Position numbers and translations under genes: made by a program. From NCBI GenBank assembly GCA_002783265.1, contig PFFG01000009.1, positions 248,001-312,000 of the forward strand: a DNA stretch of 64,000 bases, read 5' to 3'. A model generated the notes under the pieces. It had not been told where the DNA came from, searched no databases, and saw only the letters and a list, made by a program, of their open reading frames with translations. Within the stretch, counting starts at the first letter, position 1. Every line of letters starts with the position of its first letter. This DNA comes from Candidatus Gracilibacteria bacterium CG17_big_fil_post_rev_8_21_14_2_50_48_13 (GTDB taxonomy: Bacteria > Patescibacteriota > Gracilibacteria > 1-14-2-50-48-13). This document shows positions 37,348 to 49,109 of this stretch, in pieces.

Positions 37348-37668
37348 ATGAAACGACCCACAATTACAGGAACGGAAATTGTAGCGGATGTGATAGAGCG
37401 CCATCCAGAGCTTGTGGACGTGTTGTTTAACCACGGAATTCAATGCTTTGGATGTGGCGCCGCAACCACGGAAACTATTGCGGACGGATACCGGGGGCAC
37501 TATGGCCCCGACAGTGATGTTGCAGGGTTTCTTGAAGAGCTGAATAATGCCATGATGGTGGAAGAGTGTAGTGTCTGTCATGCTGTGTCGTCCTACGACG
37601 GGCCACTCTTTCGTATGATGGTGGAGGGGGAAGAGCGATGGATTTGTAAAGCGTGCTTTATCAAATAG
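37348..37668 (+). CDS. DUF1858 redox-disulfide protein with zinc-ribbon-like tail
   Basis: A 106-residue protein. The N-terminal DUF1858 domain has VADVIERHPELVDVLFNHGIQCFGC, with the C-F-G-C pair expected of the hybrid-cluster-associated redox-disulfide family. The tail holds two more CxxC pairs (CSVC, CKAC) like a small zinc ribbon. It starts 2 bp after rnj and is probably translationally coupled, which hints at a partner role in RNA turnover or redox sensing. That link is inference. Confidence 0.8.
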   Translation: MKRPTITGTEIVADVIERHPELVDVLFNHGIQCFGCGAATTETIADGYRGHYGPDSDVAGFLEELNNAMMVEECSVCHAVSSYDGPLFRMMVEGEERWICKACFIK

Positions 37669-37670
37669 AA

Positions 37671-37699
37671 AAAAGCCCCCAGGCGGGGGCTTTTTTTTT
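37671..37699. terminator. Bidirectional terminator between the rnj operon and tatD
   Basis: GCCCCC/GGGGGC stem (37675-37680 with 37685-37690) flanked by A and T runs on both sides. The T run contains the tatD stop codon. Confidence 0.9.
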
Positions 37700-38504
37700 A
37701 AGCGAGAGAAAAGAATCTGCGTGCGTTTTGGCTGGTGGCATCACCGATGGCCTCGGGTGTTGTTTGCCGTAGTGATGCGATGGCGTCTGCGACATGGGAG
37801 ACGAAAGCGGGCTGGTTGGTTTCTCCTCTATGCGGAACAGGTGCTAAGTAGGGACTATCTGTTTCAATGAGCAAACGATCAAGGGGGATGTAGGCTGCGG
37901 ATTCATGCACGTCGTGAGCGTTTTTAAAACTCACGATGCCACTTAAGGAAATCATGCTGTTTTTCCATGTCAGGACCGTTGCTGCTTCCTTTGGAGAACC
38001 CGTAAAGCAGTGCAGAACAAACGGAAGATCTGGGTAGTCTGATAATATGCGAAAAGTGTCGTCCCATGCATCGCGCGTATGAATAATCAAGGGTAGTTTT
38101 CTTTCCGTTGCGAGGTCGATCTGCATGCGAAAAAGCGCTTCCTGGGCTTCTTTATGATAGGTGCGATAAAAATCGAGGCCACATTCCCCAAGGGCCACAA
38201 TACAGTCAGCGTAGGTATGGATGTTTGCTAGCAACTCGACACGCAGTCTTTCGATATCATGCAGAAAATCTTCCGCTTCAGGATTATCGAAGTGATCAGG
38301 ATGAACGCCAATAGCGGCATATATTTTGGGTGATGTAGAGGCCTGTGCCACTTCCTGAATTTTGTTCAGATCCTCCGAGTGGGTGTCCGGTGAGCAGGCA
38401 ATGGAAATCACATGGGACACACCATGTTTTGTGCAGTTGCCCAAAACGTCGCTATTAGACGCGATATCAGGGAAAGTCAAATGCGCGTGAGTGTCTATAA
38501 ACAT
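37698..38504 (-). CDS. TatD family hydrolase
   Basis: The protein has 268 residues from the ATG at 38504, the usual TatD start (MFIDTHAHL); an in-frame GTG at 38513 is possible. Metal ligands are in DTHAHL, GECGLDFYR, PLIIHTRDA, VLHCFTG and IETDSPYL. TatD proteins are metal-dependent DNases/deacylases of the amidohydrolase fold. Length and motifs are normal. Confidence 0.93.
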   Translation of the reverse strand: MFIDTHAHLTFPDIASNSDVLGNCTKHGVSHVISIACSPDTHSEDLNKIQEVAQASTSPKIYAAIGVHPDHFDNPEAEDFLHDIERLRVELLANIHTYADCIVALGECGLDFYRTYHKEAQEALFRMQIDLATERKLPLIIHTRDAWDDTFRILSDYPDLPFVLHCFTGSPKEAATVLTWKNSMISLSGIVSFKNAHDVHESAAYIPLDRLLIETDSPYLAPVPHRGETNQPAFVSHVADAIASLRQTTPEAIGDATSQNARRFFSLA

Positions 38505-38649
38505 AAACTGCACAGTTAGGCAAAAAGGTGACGATACTATACAGTGACCTTTTGCCCGAGGGCAAGCGAAATGGCGCTATAGGCGCTCCAATGCGGTCAA
38601 AAAAACGCTACGTTTTCAGTTGACATTCCCTATGTTCGCTAGTACCTTT

Positions 38650-38668
38650 GGCTTATGAAAACATAGCC
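38650..38668 (+). promoter_or_regulatory. Hairpin in the 5' region of the sigma4-HARE gene
   Basis: GGC(T)TATG-AAAA-CATAGCC: a 7-bp stem with one bulge and an AAAA loop, about 57 bp before the ATG and downstream of TTGACA at about 38620. There is no T run, so it is more likely an operator or mRNA structure than a terminator. The rest of the 38505-38725 gap shows nothing I can name. Confidence 0.4.
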
Positions 38669-38725
38669 GTATTGTGTGGTTATATGGCTCCTTTTGAGTA
38701 TCTTTAGCCTTAATTTTAGAACGAT

Positions 38726-39805
38726 ATGTCCGTAACCGAGCAGTCTTTTGAGAAGATAGTGGTCAATCTTCCCGAAGTGTTACAGGACCTGTTTATGGTC
38801 CTTACTCCGAAGGAAAAGGAGATCTTGGTTGGTCGCTATAGTCTTGGAAATGAGCCCAAAAAGACGCTCGAGAGTATCGGAGCAAAGTTTAACGTCACTC
38901 GTGAGCGCGTGCGTCAGATTGAAAATATTGCCATTTCTAAACTACGCCGCACGGTTGCAAATACGAAGCTGCGCGAAATTAATATGCTGGGACGTGCTAT
39001 TCTGCAGTCTGTTGGTGGTGTTCTTCTCGAAACAAAGCTGGTGAGCTATATTTATCACCGCATTGAAAACCCCACAGATTTCGACCGCAGTATTATTAAG
39101 CTCTCTCTTCGTATCGATGAGGAGCTTTTTAAACAGGATAAGACCAGTATCTTCAATGTATTCTGGAGCCTTCGCGAGGTGCCCAAGCAGGAAATTCTTG
39201 ATGTCCTCGATGAAGCAATTCGCAATTTGAAGGCGAAGAACGACATCATGACCGAGGAGTCGCTTGTCGCAAAAATCATGAATAAGCTGTCGCTCAAGTA
39301 TGAAACCATCAACCCGGCGTTGATTGCTTCCGTTCTCGAAGTGGATGTACGTCTCAAGAAAATTGACAATGCCTGGGGCTTGTCAAGCTGGCGCCACATT
39401 AACCCGAAGAGTATTCGTGATAAGGCGTATATCGTTCTCAAGCGAGCTGCGAAGCCACTGCACTTTGTGGAAATCTCCAATGCGATTCTCGACGCGAAGT
39501 TTGATAAGAAGATGGTCACGACACAGGCTGTGCACAATGAACTGATTCGTTACGATAAGTTTGTCCTCATCGGTCGTGGTCTCTATGCACTCAAAGAGTG
39601 GGGCTATGAATCGGGTACGGTGGCTGATGTGATCGAAGCGATTCTTATCAAAAATAAGGATCCTATGACCAAGAAGGAAATTGTGAGTGAAGTGATGAAG
39701 CAGCGTAAAATCAAAGTGGGAACCATATCCCTCAACCTGCAAAACAATCCAAAATTCGTTCGTGTCGGTCGTGCGGTTTACACCTTGGCGAGTCTTGCTG
39801 CTTAG
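38726..39805 (+). CDS. Sigma-region-4 and HARE-HTH protein, putative transcription regulator
   Basis: The protein has 359 residues. Residues about 26-78 match sigma-70 region 4, including the helix-turn-helix TLESIGAKFNVTRERVRQIENIAISKLRR. There is no region 2 or 3, so it cannot be a complete sigma factor. A helical linker (80-230) leads to two HARE-HTH-like winged helices at about 240-295 and 300-355. HARE-HTH modules are known from RNA polymerase delta subunits and chromatin and restriction proteins. It may contact the RNA polymerase beta flap or -35 DNA. I associate similar proteins with CPR genomes. Confidence 0.82.
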   Translation: MSVTEQSFEKIVVNLPEVLQDLFMVLTPKEKEILVGRYSLGNEPKKTLESIGAKFNVTRERVRQIENIAISKLRRTVANTKLREINMLGRAILQSVGGVLLETKLVSYIYHRIENPTDFDRSIIKLSLRIDEELFKQDKTSIFNVFWSLREVPKQEILDVLDEAIRNLKAKNDIMTEESLVAKIMNKLSLKYETINPALIASVLEVDVRLKKIDNAWGLSSWRHINPKSIRDKAYIVLKRAAKPLHFVEISNAILDAKFDKKMVTTQAVHNELIRYDKFVLIGRGLYALKEWGYESGTVADVIEAILIKNKDPMTKKEIVSEVMKQRKIKVGTISLNLQNNPKFVRVGRAVYTLASLAA

Positions 39806-39810
39806 GTTTT

Positions 39811-41148
39811 TTAGGAGGCCTCCTCCACCGGTATCTCGACTTTGAGTTCTTTCCCTGCGCGGTAGATGGTAAGTGTCACCTTATCCTCTCCGCGCAGTTT
39901 TGTTACTGCATTCATGAGGGTCATATTCTGATTGAGCGCTACATCGTTGACCATCGTGATGATATCGCCTGGAACAATACCTGCTTTTTCTGCGGGTGAT
40001 CCGCGGAGGACTCCAGCCGTGTTCCCGTCATCCTGTAAAACATATGCGCCATTGGCTACAGGAATTTTGTAGGTTTTGGTCATGTACCCATCGAGCATAA
40101 TGTATTGTACGCCGATAAGAGGTTTGATGATGGATCCACGTTTTCTATAGCTCTCCAGAGCAGACTGGATGTACATGCTGGGAATGGAAAAACCAATATT
40201 TTCCCCGTCTTGGTCAAAGGCCGTGTTCAGTCCAACAATGCGACCCTTTGAATCGATGAGGGGGCCGCCACTGTTCCCCTGGCTAATCGCTGCATCGGTT
40301 TGAATCATATCGAACAAATCCACAACCGTATCGGCTTCGCCGTACGCCGTCACTGTGCGGCTGACTTCTGAAATAATTCCCTGACTCACGGTGTTGGGGT
40401 ATTTCCCGAGAGTATTTCCAATACTGTAAACGGTTTGTCCAATGAGTGGGGGAATGTTTTTCTCGACAAGAGCGGGTGGGGTGAATACATCCTTGTTTGG
40501 GTTTTTGATCTGAATAAAGGCAAGGTCGAGAAGTGGATCGCGAAGAATCTTCTCGACTTCGTAGACCTTATTGTCACCTGTCACCACGCGATACAAATTT
40601 TTCGTGTTTGCCACGACGTGTTTACTGGTTGCGAGCAGGCCATCGGAGGTCAAAAAAAATCCGGATCCCTGTGAGATACTAAAGGCCAGTTGTGGCCCCT
40701 TTGGAAGACTTTCATAATCCTGGCGAACGGAGGAAAGGCGGCTTAGGTATTCGTCGAGGTTATTCTTCGGGTCTGTGGAAACGACACTCACGACGCCTTT
40801 TCGTACCTGTGTTAGCATGCGAACACGTGCTTGTTCCTCAGAGGTGAGACTGCTCATGTAGGACGTGGTGGTGCGGGCAGTACTCGTGGTAGTCGTGCGG
40901 GTGGGAAGTTTTCGCAGGCCAGACGTCGTTTCTTCTGCCGTCATGACAGCAGGTTTCGCGAGACCAAACGCAAGGGCTGGCGATTTTTTGAGTTGTAGCG
41001 TTTCAACGACTGCACGAAGAAAAGAACCTTTTGTTTGCAGCTCTTTTGCTCCAACATGTAGGGCTGGGCTCATAGATGCCATGAGGCTTATACCTATGAG
41101 GGTTGCTCCTAATTTCCTGACGACATATGTATGCGTTCGCTTGTCCAT
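39811..41148 (-). CDS. HtrA/DegP-like serine protease with PDZ domain
   Basis: The protein has 445 residues. An N-terminal signal anchor at about 12-34 is followed by a Thr/Ser-rich linker at 80-100. The S1C trypsin-like domain has His177 (ATSKHVVANT), Asp208 (RDPLLDLAFI) and Ser293 (ISQGNSGGPL). One PDZ domain ends the protein (GSPAEKAGIVPGDIITMVNDV). It would degrade misfolded exported proteins outside the membrane. Its start overlaps the divergent comF start by 18 bp, so the two promoters must lie inside each other's genes. Confidence 0.94.
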   Translation of the reverse strand: MDKRTHTYVVRKLGATLIGISLMASMSPALHVGAKELQTKGSFLRAVVETLQLKKSPALAFGLAKPAVMTAEETTSGLRKLPTRTTTTSTARTTTSYMSSLTSEEQARVRMLTQVRKGVVSVVSTDPKNNLDEYLSRLSSVRQDYESLPKGPQLAFSISQGSGFFLTSDGLLATSKHVVANTKNLYRVVTGDNKVYEVEKILRDPLLDLAFIQIKNPNKDVFTPPALVEKNIPPLIGQTVYSIGNTLGKYPNTVSQGIISEVSRTVTAYGEADTVVDLFDMIQTDAAISQGNSGGPLIDSKGRIVGLNTAFDQDGENIGFSIPSMYIQSALESYRKRGSIIKPLIGVQYIMLDGYMTKTYKIPVANGAYVLQDDGNTAGVLRGSPAEKAGIVPGDIITMVNDVALNQNMTLMNAVTKLRGEDKVTLTIYRAGKELKVEIPVEEAS

Positions 41149-41853
41149 TGGTTGCGCAAAGTTGTGAGTATGTGTTTTGGATTGCTGTTTCCTGGCTGCT
41201 GCGTTGGTTGCCGAAGGCCAGGAGAGTCGCTGTGTAAAATTTGTTACAAGGAAATCTTACCACTCACATGTCAATATTGTCCAGTTTGTGGTGAGGAAAG
41301 TGTTCTCGGGAAGGTTTGCTGTGGATGCGCGGGGAATCATGATGATCTCTATGGCTTGTTGGTTGGGGCGGAATTTTGTCCCGGGTCACTCCTGCAAAGG
41401 CTTCTCCATAGCTTTAAATACAAGCATCATCCAGAACTTGCGGGTCCTCTTGTGACCAGGTTGTTTTCCGAGGATGCGCTTTGGGAGGTTGCGCAGATAG
41501 TGGATATTTGTGTGCCTGTACCGCTCCACTCTCAGCGACTAAGGGAACGGGGGTGGAATCAGGCTGAACGCCTAGCAGAAGAAATAGCAGGGAAGCAAGG
41601 GCTTGTGCATGACGCCACGCTTCTCTGTCGTGAGCGGGAAACGAAGAGTCAGGCGCATCTGCATCGATCTGAGCGATATGCGAATGTACAGGATGCTTTC
41701 GTGACACGGGGGCCTTCACCGCCGCACGTGCTTCTGGTTGATGATGTAGCGACAACTCTTGCCACGCTTGAGTCGTGTGCGAGAGCATTGAAGGAGGCGG
41801 GTGCCAAGGTTGTCTATGCCGTTGTTCTTGCCCGGAGTCGTCAGCGACAGTAG
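41131..41853 (+). CDS. comF: ComF family phosphoribosyltransferase-like protein
   Basis: The protein has 240 residues. The N-terminal zinc-ribbon region has paired cysteines (CCVGC, CKICY, CQYCPVCG, CCGC). The C-terminal domain is PRTase-like with VPVPLHSQRLRERGWNQAE and the PRPP loop VLLVDDVATTLATL. ComF takes part in DNA uptake in competent bacteria, which suits an organism thought to live from environmental or host DNA. The start at 41131 overlaps the HtrA start; an internal ATG at 41170 is also possible. Confidence 0.88.
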   Translation: MRSLVHWLRKVVSMCFGLLFPGCCVGCRRPGESLCKICYKEILPLTCQYCPVCGEESVLGKVCCGCAGNHDDLYGLLVGAEFCPGSLLQRLLHSFKYKHHPELAGPLVTRLFSEDALWEVAQIVDICVPVPLHSQRLRERGWNQAERLAEEIAGKQGLVHDATLLCRERETKSQAHLHRSERYANVQDAFVTRGPSPPHVLLVDDVATTLATLESCARALKEAGAKVVYAVVLARSRQRQ

Positions 41854-41886
41854 ACTAGGTCCACTTTGTTCATCGTATTATTTGTT

Positions 41887-42972
41887 ATGATTTGTATTGA
41901 TGCCTCACGGTTTGGTCATTTGGAACCTACAGGCGTTGAAGTCTATTCAAACTATTTATTGCCAAGGCTTGTTGCCCGTGCAGAACGAGACCACATTCCC
42001 TTGCAGTTGCTTGCTCCGCTTCCAAAAGACATCTCCTCTGCCTATGCCAAACCTGTGGTGATTCCTGGGAAGCGGCTTTGGACGTATCTGCATTTGTCGC
42101 TGTACCTTTTTCGAGAGCGCCACCGTGTAGACACGCTCTTTGTTCCCTCCCATGTCCTGCCTTTTGTATTGCCCAAAAAGTCTGTGATTACCATTCATGA
42201 CCTGGCCTTTCGGCGTCTGCCGGAGTCCTATTCCTGGGGGCAGCGCCTGCTTCTGCATTTTGCGGCAAAACGCGCTGTGCGCCACGCGTCGCAGATTATT
42301 TGTATTTCTGAGAGTACGCGAAAGGATCTCGAAAAGTTTTATGGCTGCCCAAAAGAGAAGCTTCGGCTCATTCCTCTTGGTTTTGATAGAGAAGCCTTTC
42401 TTGCATCCTTTGTTGTGCGCCCGAGGTCATTTTTAGACAAGTGGGGGCTCGTGCCCGAGAAATACTTTCTTTATATAGGAAGAATTGAAGAGAAGAAAAA
42501 CATTGCCCATTTGGTGCGCGCATTTTTGCAGACAAAAGATACGGGATGGAAACTGGTGCTGGTAGGTAAACCCGGGGTGGGCTTTCCCCTCATTGCTGAA
42601 CTGTTGGATTCTCCTGAGGCAAAGCGACGGATTATTCATACAGGTTATCTGCCCGCGGACGATGCGTACTCTTTGCTTGCCTACGCAGGCACCTTTGTTT
42701 TTCCCTCGCGGTTTGAGGGCTTTGGGATACCCGTGTTGGAGGCACAGGCACTGGATGTCCCCGTTGTTTGTTCACGTGCAGGCGCGTTGCCGGAAGTGGC
42801 GGGTAATGCAGCTCTCTATATGGACAATACAGAAGGATCGTTGATTCGGCTGCTTGAAGGTGTGCAAACGCCCGACTTTGCACGGCAAGACTATATTGCA
42901 GCTGGAAGGGAGAATATTGCGCGGTTTTCCTGGGAGCGCTGTGCGGAGGAGGTGTGGTCTACCTTGACCTAG
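41887..42972 (+). CDS. GT4 family glycosyltransferase
   Basis: The protein has 361 residues from the ATG at 41887; an upstream TTG frame at 41866 is less likely. The GT-B fold is supported by HDLAFRRLPES, the sugar-nucleotide half starting at FLYIGRIEEKKNIAHLVRAF and the EX7E-type segment FPSRFEGFGIPVLEAQ. GT4 enzymes are retaining transferases used for lipopolysaccharide, capsule or glycolipid synthesis; the donor cannot be told from sequence. It follows comF closely. Confidence 0.92.
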   Translation: MICIDASRFGHLEPTGVEVYSNYLLPRLVARAERDHIPLQLLAPLPKDISSAYAKPVVIPGKRLWTYLHLSLYLFRERHRVDTLFVPSHVLPFVLPKKSVITIHDLAFRRLPESYSWGQRLLLHFAAKRAVRHASQIICISESTRKDLEKFYGCPKEKLRLIPLGFDREAFLASFVVRPRSFLDKWGLVPEKYFLYIGRIEEKKNIAHLVRAFLQTKDTGWKLVLVGKPGVGFPLIAELLDSPEAKRRIIHTGYLPADDAYSLLAYAGTFVFPSRFEGFGIPVLEAQALDVPVVCSRAGALPEVAGNAALYMDNTEGSLIRLLEGVQTPDFARQDYIAAGRENIARFSWERCAEEVWSTLT

Positions 42973-42973
42973 G

Positions 42974-43002
42974 TTGCCGAGGGGTAGGATCAATGATACA
43001 AT
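42974..43002 (+). promoter_or_regulatory. Promoter of the 237-residue hypothetical gene
   Basis: TTGCCG (42974-42979), 17 bp, TACAAT (42997-43002), with a leader of about 37 nt. Confidence 0.6.
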
Positions 43003-43045
43003 TTGACCATTATAGAGCGTCTAGTCTTGTTAATTACCGCCCAAC

Positions 43046-43759
43046 ATGAGCGAATTTGAGAACTATATTGCACCTGATGAGGGTGCCGGTGGACGGGAGC
43101 AATCTGAGGAAGCAAAAGAGCGCTTTGCGGAGCAAATGCGCGAGGCAGCGAAAAAACTTGCTGCTTCGAAAAAAGACGAAAAGAAAGCGAAACGACGCGA
43201 TAAGCATCTGGCCAAATTGCTGGAGCACTTTATTCGGCACATGCATGGAACAGATGAGGAGCGACTGCTCAATACATTGGTGCTTTGTTTGAAAAATCAG
43301 ATGCCCACAGAAATGCTGGTCGCCTTACTGACCATAATGTACCCAACTCTCAAGGAGGTACTCTTCTCTTCAGAGGAAAATGCCGTGATGCAGGTGTATG
43401 CAGAAGAGAAGCTGCGGGTCATGAGTATACCGTATGATCCAGGGCAGGTTTCTTATGGTCCCTCAGAGTTTAATGAGCATGAGCTTCCTGAGGAGGTCAA
43501 GGTGGGGATTAATAGTTGGATTCAAAATTTGCTGGCCGCGGTGCGCATTCATCCAGACTGGCTGCTTGCCCGTGTGCTTCGAGGGGGAGAGCCCGACGCT
43601 GCTTTAGTGCAACTGACGACCATCCTCCTGGAGAAGTTTTTGCAGGTCCACAAGGTGACGGGAGAATTTGAACGCATTCGCCAATTTGCGCTCTTTATAC
43701 TTTCCGGTGTGTTAACCAAGGCGGGCCAGGAAGTAGAAAAATCTGACGGGAAACTATAG
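43046..43759 (+). CDS. Hypothetical helical protein, 237 residues
   Basis: An N-terminal highly charged helix (Glu/Lys/Arg rich, about 15-60) is followed by an all-helical soluble domain. No family recognised. It has its own promoter and a terminator after it, and lies directly upstream of the 23S rRNA unit, where 16S might have been expected. Confidence 0.7.
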   Translation: MSEFENYIAPDEGAGGREQSEEAKERFAEQMREAAKKLAASKKDEKKAKRRDKHLAKLLEHFIRHMHGTDEERLLNTLVLCLKNQMPTEMLVALLTIMYPTLKEVLFSSEENAVMQVYAEEKLRVMSIPYDPGQVSYGPSEFNEHELPEEVKVGINSWIQNLLAAVRIHPDWLLARVLRGGEPDAALVQLTTILLEKFLQVHKVTGEFERIRQFALFILSGVLTKAGQEVEKSDGKL

Positions 43760-43786
43760 ACAGAAAAATTGACTACAGACACGGGA

Positions 43787-43825
43787 AAGGCGGGCTCAAG
43801 GCGACCTGCCTTCTTTGTTGTTTTT
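43787..43825 (+). terminator. Terminator after the hypothetical gene
   Basis: An 8-bp stem with one G-T pair (43787-43794 with 43805-43812) and a 10-nt loop, followed by CTTTGTTGTTTTT. It separates the gene from the rRNA promoter. Confidence 0.65.
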
Positions 43826-43865
43826 GAGCTCCTGGGATTTTCTTTGTATTTTCCAGAAAAAGTTC

Positions 43866-43893
43866 TTGACTTTCCTTTTTTGATGGGTAAATT
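43866..43893 (+). promoter_or_regulatory. Promoter of the 23S-5S rRNA unit
   Basis: TTGACT (43866-43871), a 16-bp spacer and TAAATT (43888-43893). It lies about 140 bp before the 23S start, with a leader that includes the processing stem. Confidence 0.6.
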
Positions 43894-43985
43894 ATCGCTC
43901 GCACTTTGAGAGAGAAAACAAGATACGGCGCAACGAAATTGCGCACCTCTCAAGGTTACGATCCTTCACAATTCGGAGAAAAAAA

Positions 43986-44014
43986 TGTTATCAATATGAA
44001 TTATCAGTTAAGTC
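43986..44014 (+). repeat. 5' arm of 23S processing stem
   Basis: Pairs with 47118-47146. The inner 16 bases (43999-44014) match perfectly and the outer 7 (TGTTATC) also match, with a short internal loop between. This is the usual RNase III type stem that brackets pre-23S rRNA. Confidence 0.85.
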
Positions 44015-44031
44015 TTAGTATAGGTTAGTGA

Positions 44032-47062
<3,031 letters not shown>

Positions 47063-47117
47063 TCATTCAACCGTACTTTTCCCATCAGTTTACGAGCAAT
47101 CGCAAATTGGTGGGGTG

Positions 47118-47146
47118 GACTTAACTGATAATTTATGTCGATAACA
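47118..47146 (+). repeat. 3' arm of 23S processing stem
   Basis: Complement of 43986-44014; see that entry. It lies between 23S and 5S. Confidence 0.85.
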
Positions 47147-47161
47147 GACAGAAAAAAGGCA

Positions 47162-47285
47162 TTGTCTTGGTGATTATGCTAGCAAGGGTACACCTCATCC
47201 CATTCCGAACTGAGAAGTTAAGCTTGCTAAGGCCGATGGTACTTCCCGCGTTGCGGGCGGAAGAGTAGGTAGTCGCCAAGACAGT
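47162..47285 (+). rRNA. 5S ribosomal RNA
   Basis: TTGTCTTGGTGATTATGCTAG at the 5' end and CGCCAAGACAG at the 3' end form the terminal helix. Internal landmarks CCCATTCCGAACTGAGAAGTTAAG (shown here as two adjacent conserved blocks, CCCATTCCGAACTG and AGAAGTTAAG) and GGCCGATGGTAC are present. Confidence 0.95.
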
Positions 47286-47334
47286 GCTTTTTTTGATGCA
47301 AAGATTTGGAGTACATAGCGTGCTCCTTTTTTTT
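47286..47334 (+). terminator. Tandem terminators of the rRNA unit
   Basis: The extended 5S terminal stem runs into a run of seven T (47288-47294). A second hairpin, GGAGTAC/GTGCTCC (47308-47314 with 47320-47326, one G-T pair), is followed by eight T. Confidence 0.85.
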
Positions 47335-47429
47335 GCATACAAAAAGTGTCCAAAATCGAGAGCTTTCTTTTCTTCTCTGTAACAATTTGTGTTCTTGCAC
47401 GTTTGGAAAGATGAAACCTATCACATACT

Positions 47430-49109
47430 ATGAAGCGCAAGAATTCCTCTGCTCCAGAGCAGCCGAATCAGGATCTCATTAACCACCTCTCTGCTTATAA
47501 AGAGACTCTTTCGCCTTCCCCCTTTTTTCTTGGGCAAACGAAAGCGGAGGTCTTTCAAAAGATTGCGTCTGTTAAGCAGAATCCTGTTCGTGATCGGCGC
47601 TCCTATCTTCGCCGTATTTTAGGTGTTGTGACTTCTGCGGCGGTGCTGGCTTCAGTGCTGTTCTCTGGCCCATTATTTGCACCACGTCTCTCACTCGCTT
47701 CTGTTGGAAGCTTTGGTGAAATATCGGGTGAGGTGCATGTTCATCGTGCAAATACGGTGATTAAGGCGCAGTCGAATGATCTCCTCTATGAAGGAGACTA
47801 TATTGAAGTCTCTGGTGATTCTAGTGCGCAAATTTCTTTAGCTGGACTATCCCATGCGGAGTTAAAGCAAAACACGAAAATTCGTGTCGGCAGTGTCATG
47901 ACCATGCATCTGGATGATTCTGTTGTGACCTCTCAAGTACACCTTTCGCTCACGCAGGGAACCTTTGTGCAGAAGAAAACAGAGGATGTTTCCTCATCCC
48001 CCACCTTAATCACGCTCGCGACGCCGACGGGAACCATCAAGGCAAGCCCTTCAGCAGACTTTACAGTGACAGCGCAAACGGATGATTCCGTCGCACTTGA
48101 TGTCCACGCCAGTGGTGTGACTGTTCTTGCGAATGCAGAAACATCTTTAGATGCCGCTGGAGCCACGGTCGTTCGCGAAGGCGAACGAGTTGTTATGAGT
48201 TCTTCAAAGGATTCGGGCGATATTGTGATTGTGAGTGCACCTGTAGAGCAAGCAGAGCCCGCACTTGTTGCCCTGGAAACGACGGGGAATGCCAATGCAA
48301 ATAGTTCCCAAGTAACCCGACAAGCATCTTCGATTGGAGGACAATCGAAGACCCTGAACGCCAACGACAATGCAGCAACTATTGCTTTTGTGGATCTTCC
48401 CCCAACACCAGTGCCTGATGGCCGCTTAGCGGATTTGCTTGCCAAGCTTCGCCCGGGTCTGGACATTGCTGAAGTAAAAATGGATCAGGTTGTGGCGCTC
48501 TACTCCAAAGGCCAGAAGGAACAAGCCTTGGCAGCCATTTCGGGCTATGTCAGTACGGTCCGAGGTGTTGCTCAGACCTTGGGTGCCAATACTCCTGTTG
48601 AACGCGTTATGGCGAAGCCTGGGTCTGTTTCTATGGATATCGCCGTACGGCAAAGTCCCCTTGCTACTGCGTACCGCGAACTTGCGGGATTAAGTGATGT
48701 GGATAAGTCGTCAGAAGAGTATCACCGTGTTATGGCAACGATAGAGTTGCTGTCGAAGGCAGAAGCTGCTCTTCGTATGGACACCCAGGAGGACGCACCC
48801 ATTGCTATGAGTTCGCCTGTCTCTTCCGCACCGGCTCTCGCAAAGGAACCTGCTGCCTCAGAGCCCTTGACCACAAGAACCTATATTAAAAAAGTACAGA
48901 CGGGCATCATAGGGGAAGTGGAAGCCTTGTTACAAGATCCGGATACGAAGAATAGTACAGCACGGTTTATTGCACTGCTTGCTCGCATTCCGGACGAGCC
49001 ACGTAATACTGCGCTTTTAGAGCGTATTCAATCCATGGTTCCAGGAGCGTTGAAGGGGTTTGTTGCTGTGAAGCTCCATCGTATATCCTTCCCTGAGGCA
49101 GGAAAATAA
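47430..49109 (+). CDS. FecR-like membrane-anchored regulator/surface protein
   Basis: The protein has 559 residues. A cytoplasmic N-terminal tail (1-60) precedes a transmembrane helix (about 63-90). A FecR-like beta-helical domain follows at about 90-260: GEISGEVHVHRA, LLYEGDYIEVSGDSSAQISLAG, TLATPTGTIKA, VVREGERV. The C-terminal half is helical and Ala rich, possibly coiled coil. FecR proteins relay signals to ECF sigma factors, but no sigma factor lies beside it. It starts 96 bp after the rRNA terminator. Confidence 0.78.
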   Translation: MKRKNSSAPEQPNQDLINHLSAYKETLSPSPFFLGQTKAEVFQKIASVKQNPVRDRRSYLRRILGVVTSAAVLASVLFSGPLFAPRLSLASVGSFGEISGEVHVHRANTVIKAQSNDLLYEGDYIEVSGDSSAQISLAGLSHAELKQNTKIRVGSVMTMHLDDSVVTSQVHLSLTQGTFVQKKTEDVSSSPTLITLATPTGTIKASPSADFTVTAQTDDSVALDVHASGVTVLANAETSLDAAGATVVREGERVVMSSSKDSGDIVIVSAPVEQAEPALVALETTGNANANSSQVTRQASSIGGQSKTLNANDNAATIAFVDLPPTPVPDGRLADLLAKLRPGLDIAEVKMDQVVALYSKGQKEQALAAISGYVSTVRGVAQTLGANTPVERVMAKPGSVSMDIAVRQSPLATAYRELAGLSDVDKSSEEYHRVMATIELLSKAEAALRMDTQEDAPIAMSSPVSSAPALAKEPAASEPLTTRTYIKKVQTGIIGEVEALLQDPDTKNSTARFIALLARIPDEPRNTALLERIQSMVPGALKGFVAVKLHRISFPEAGK

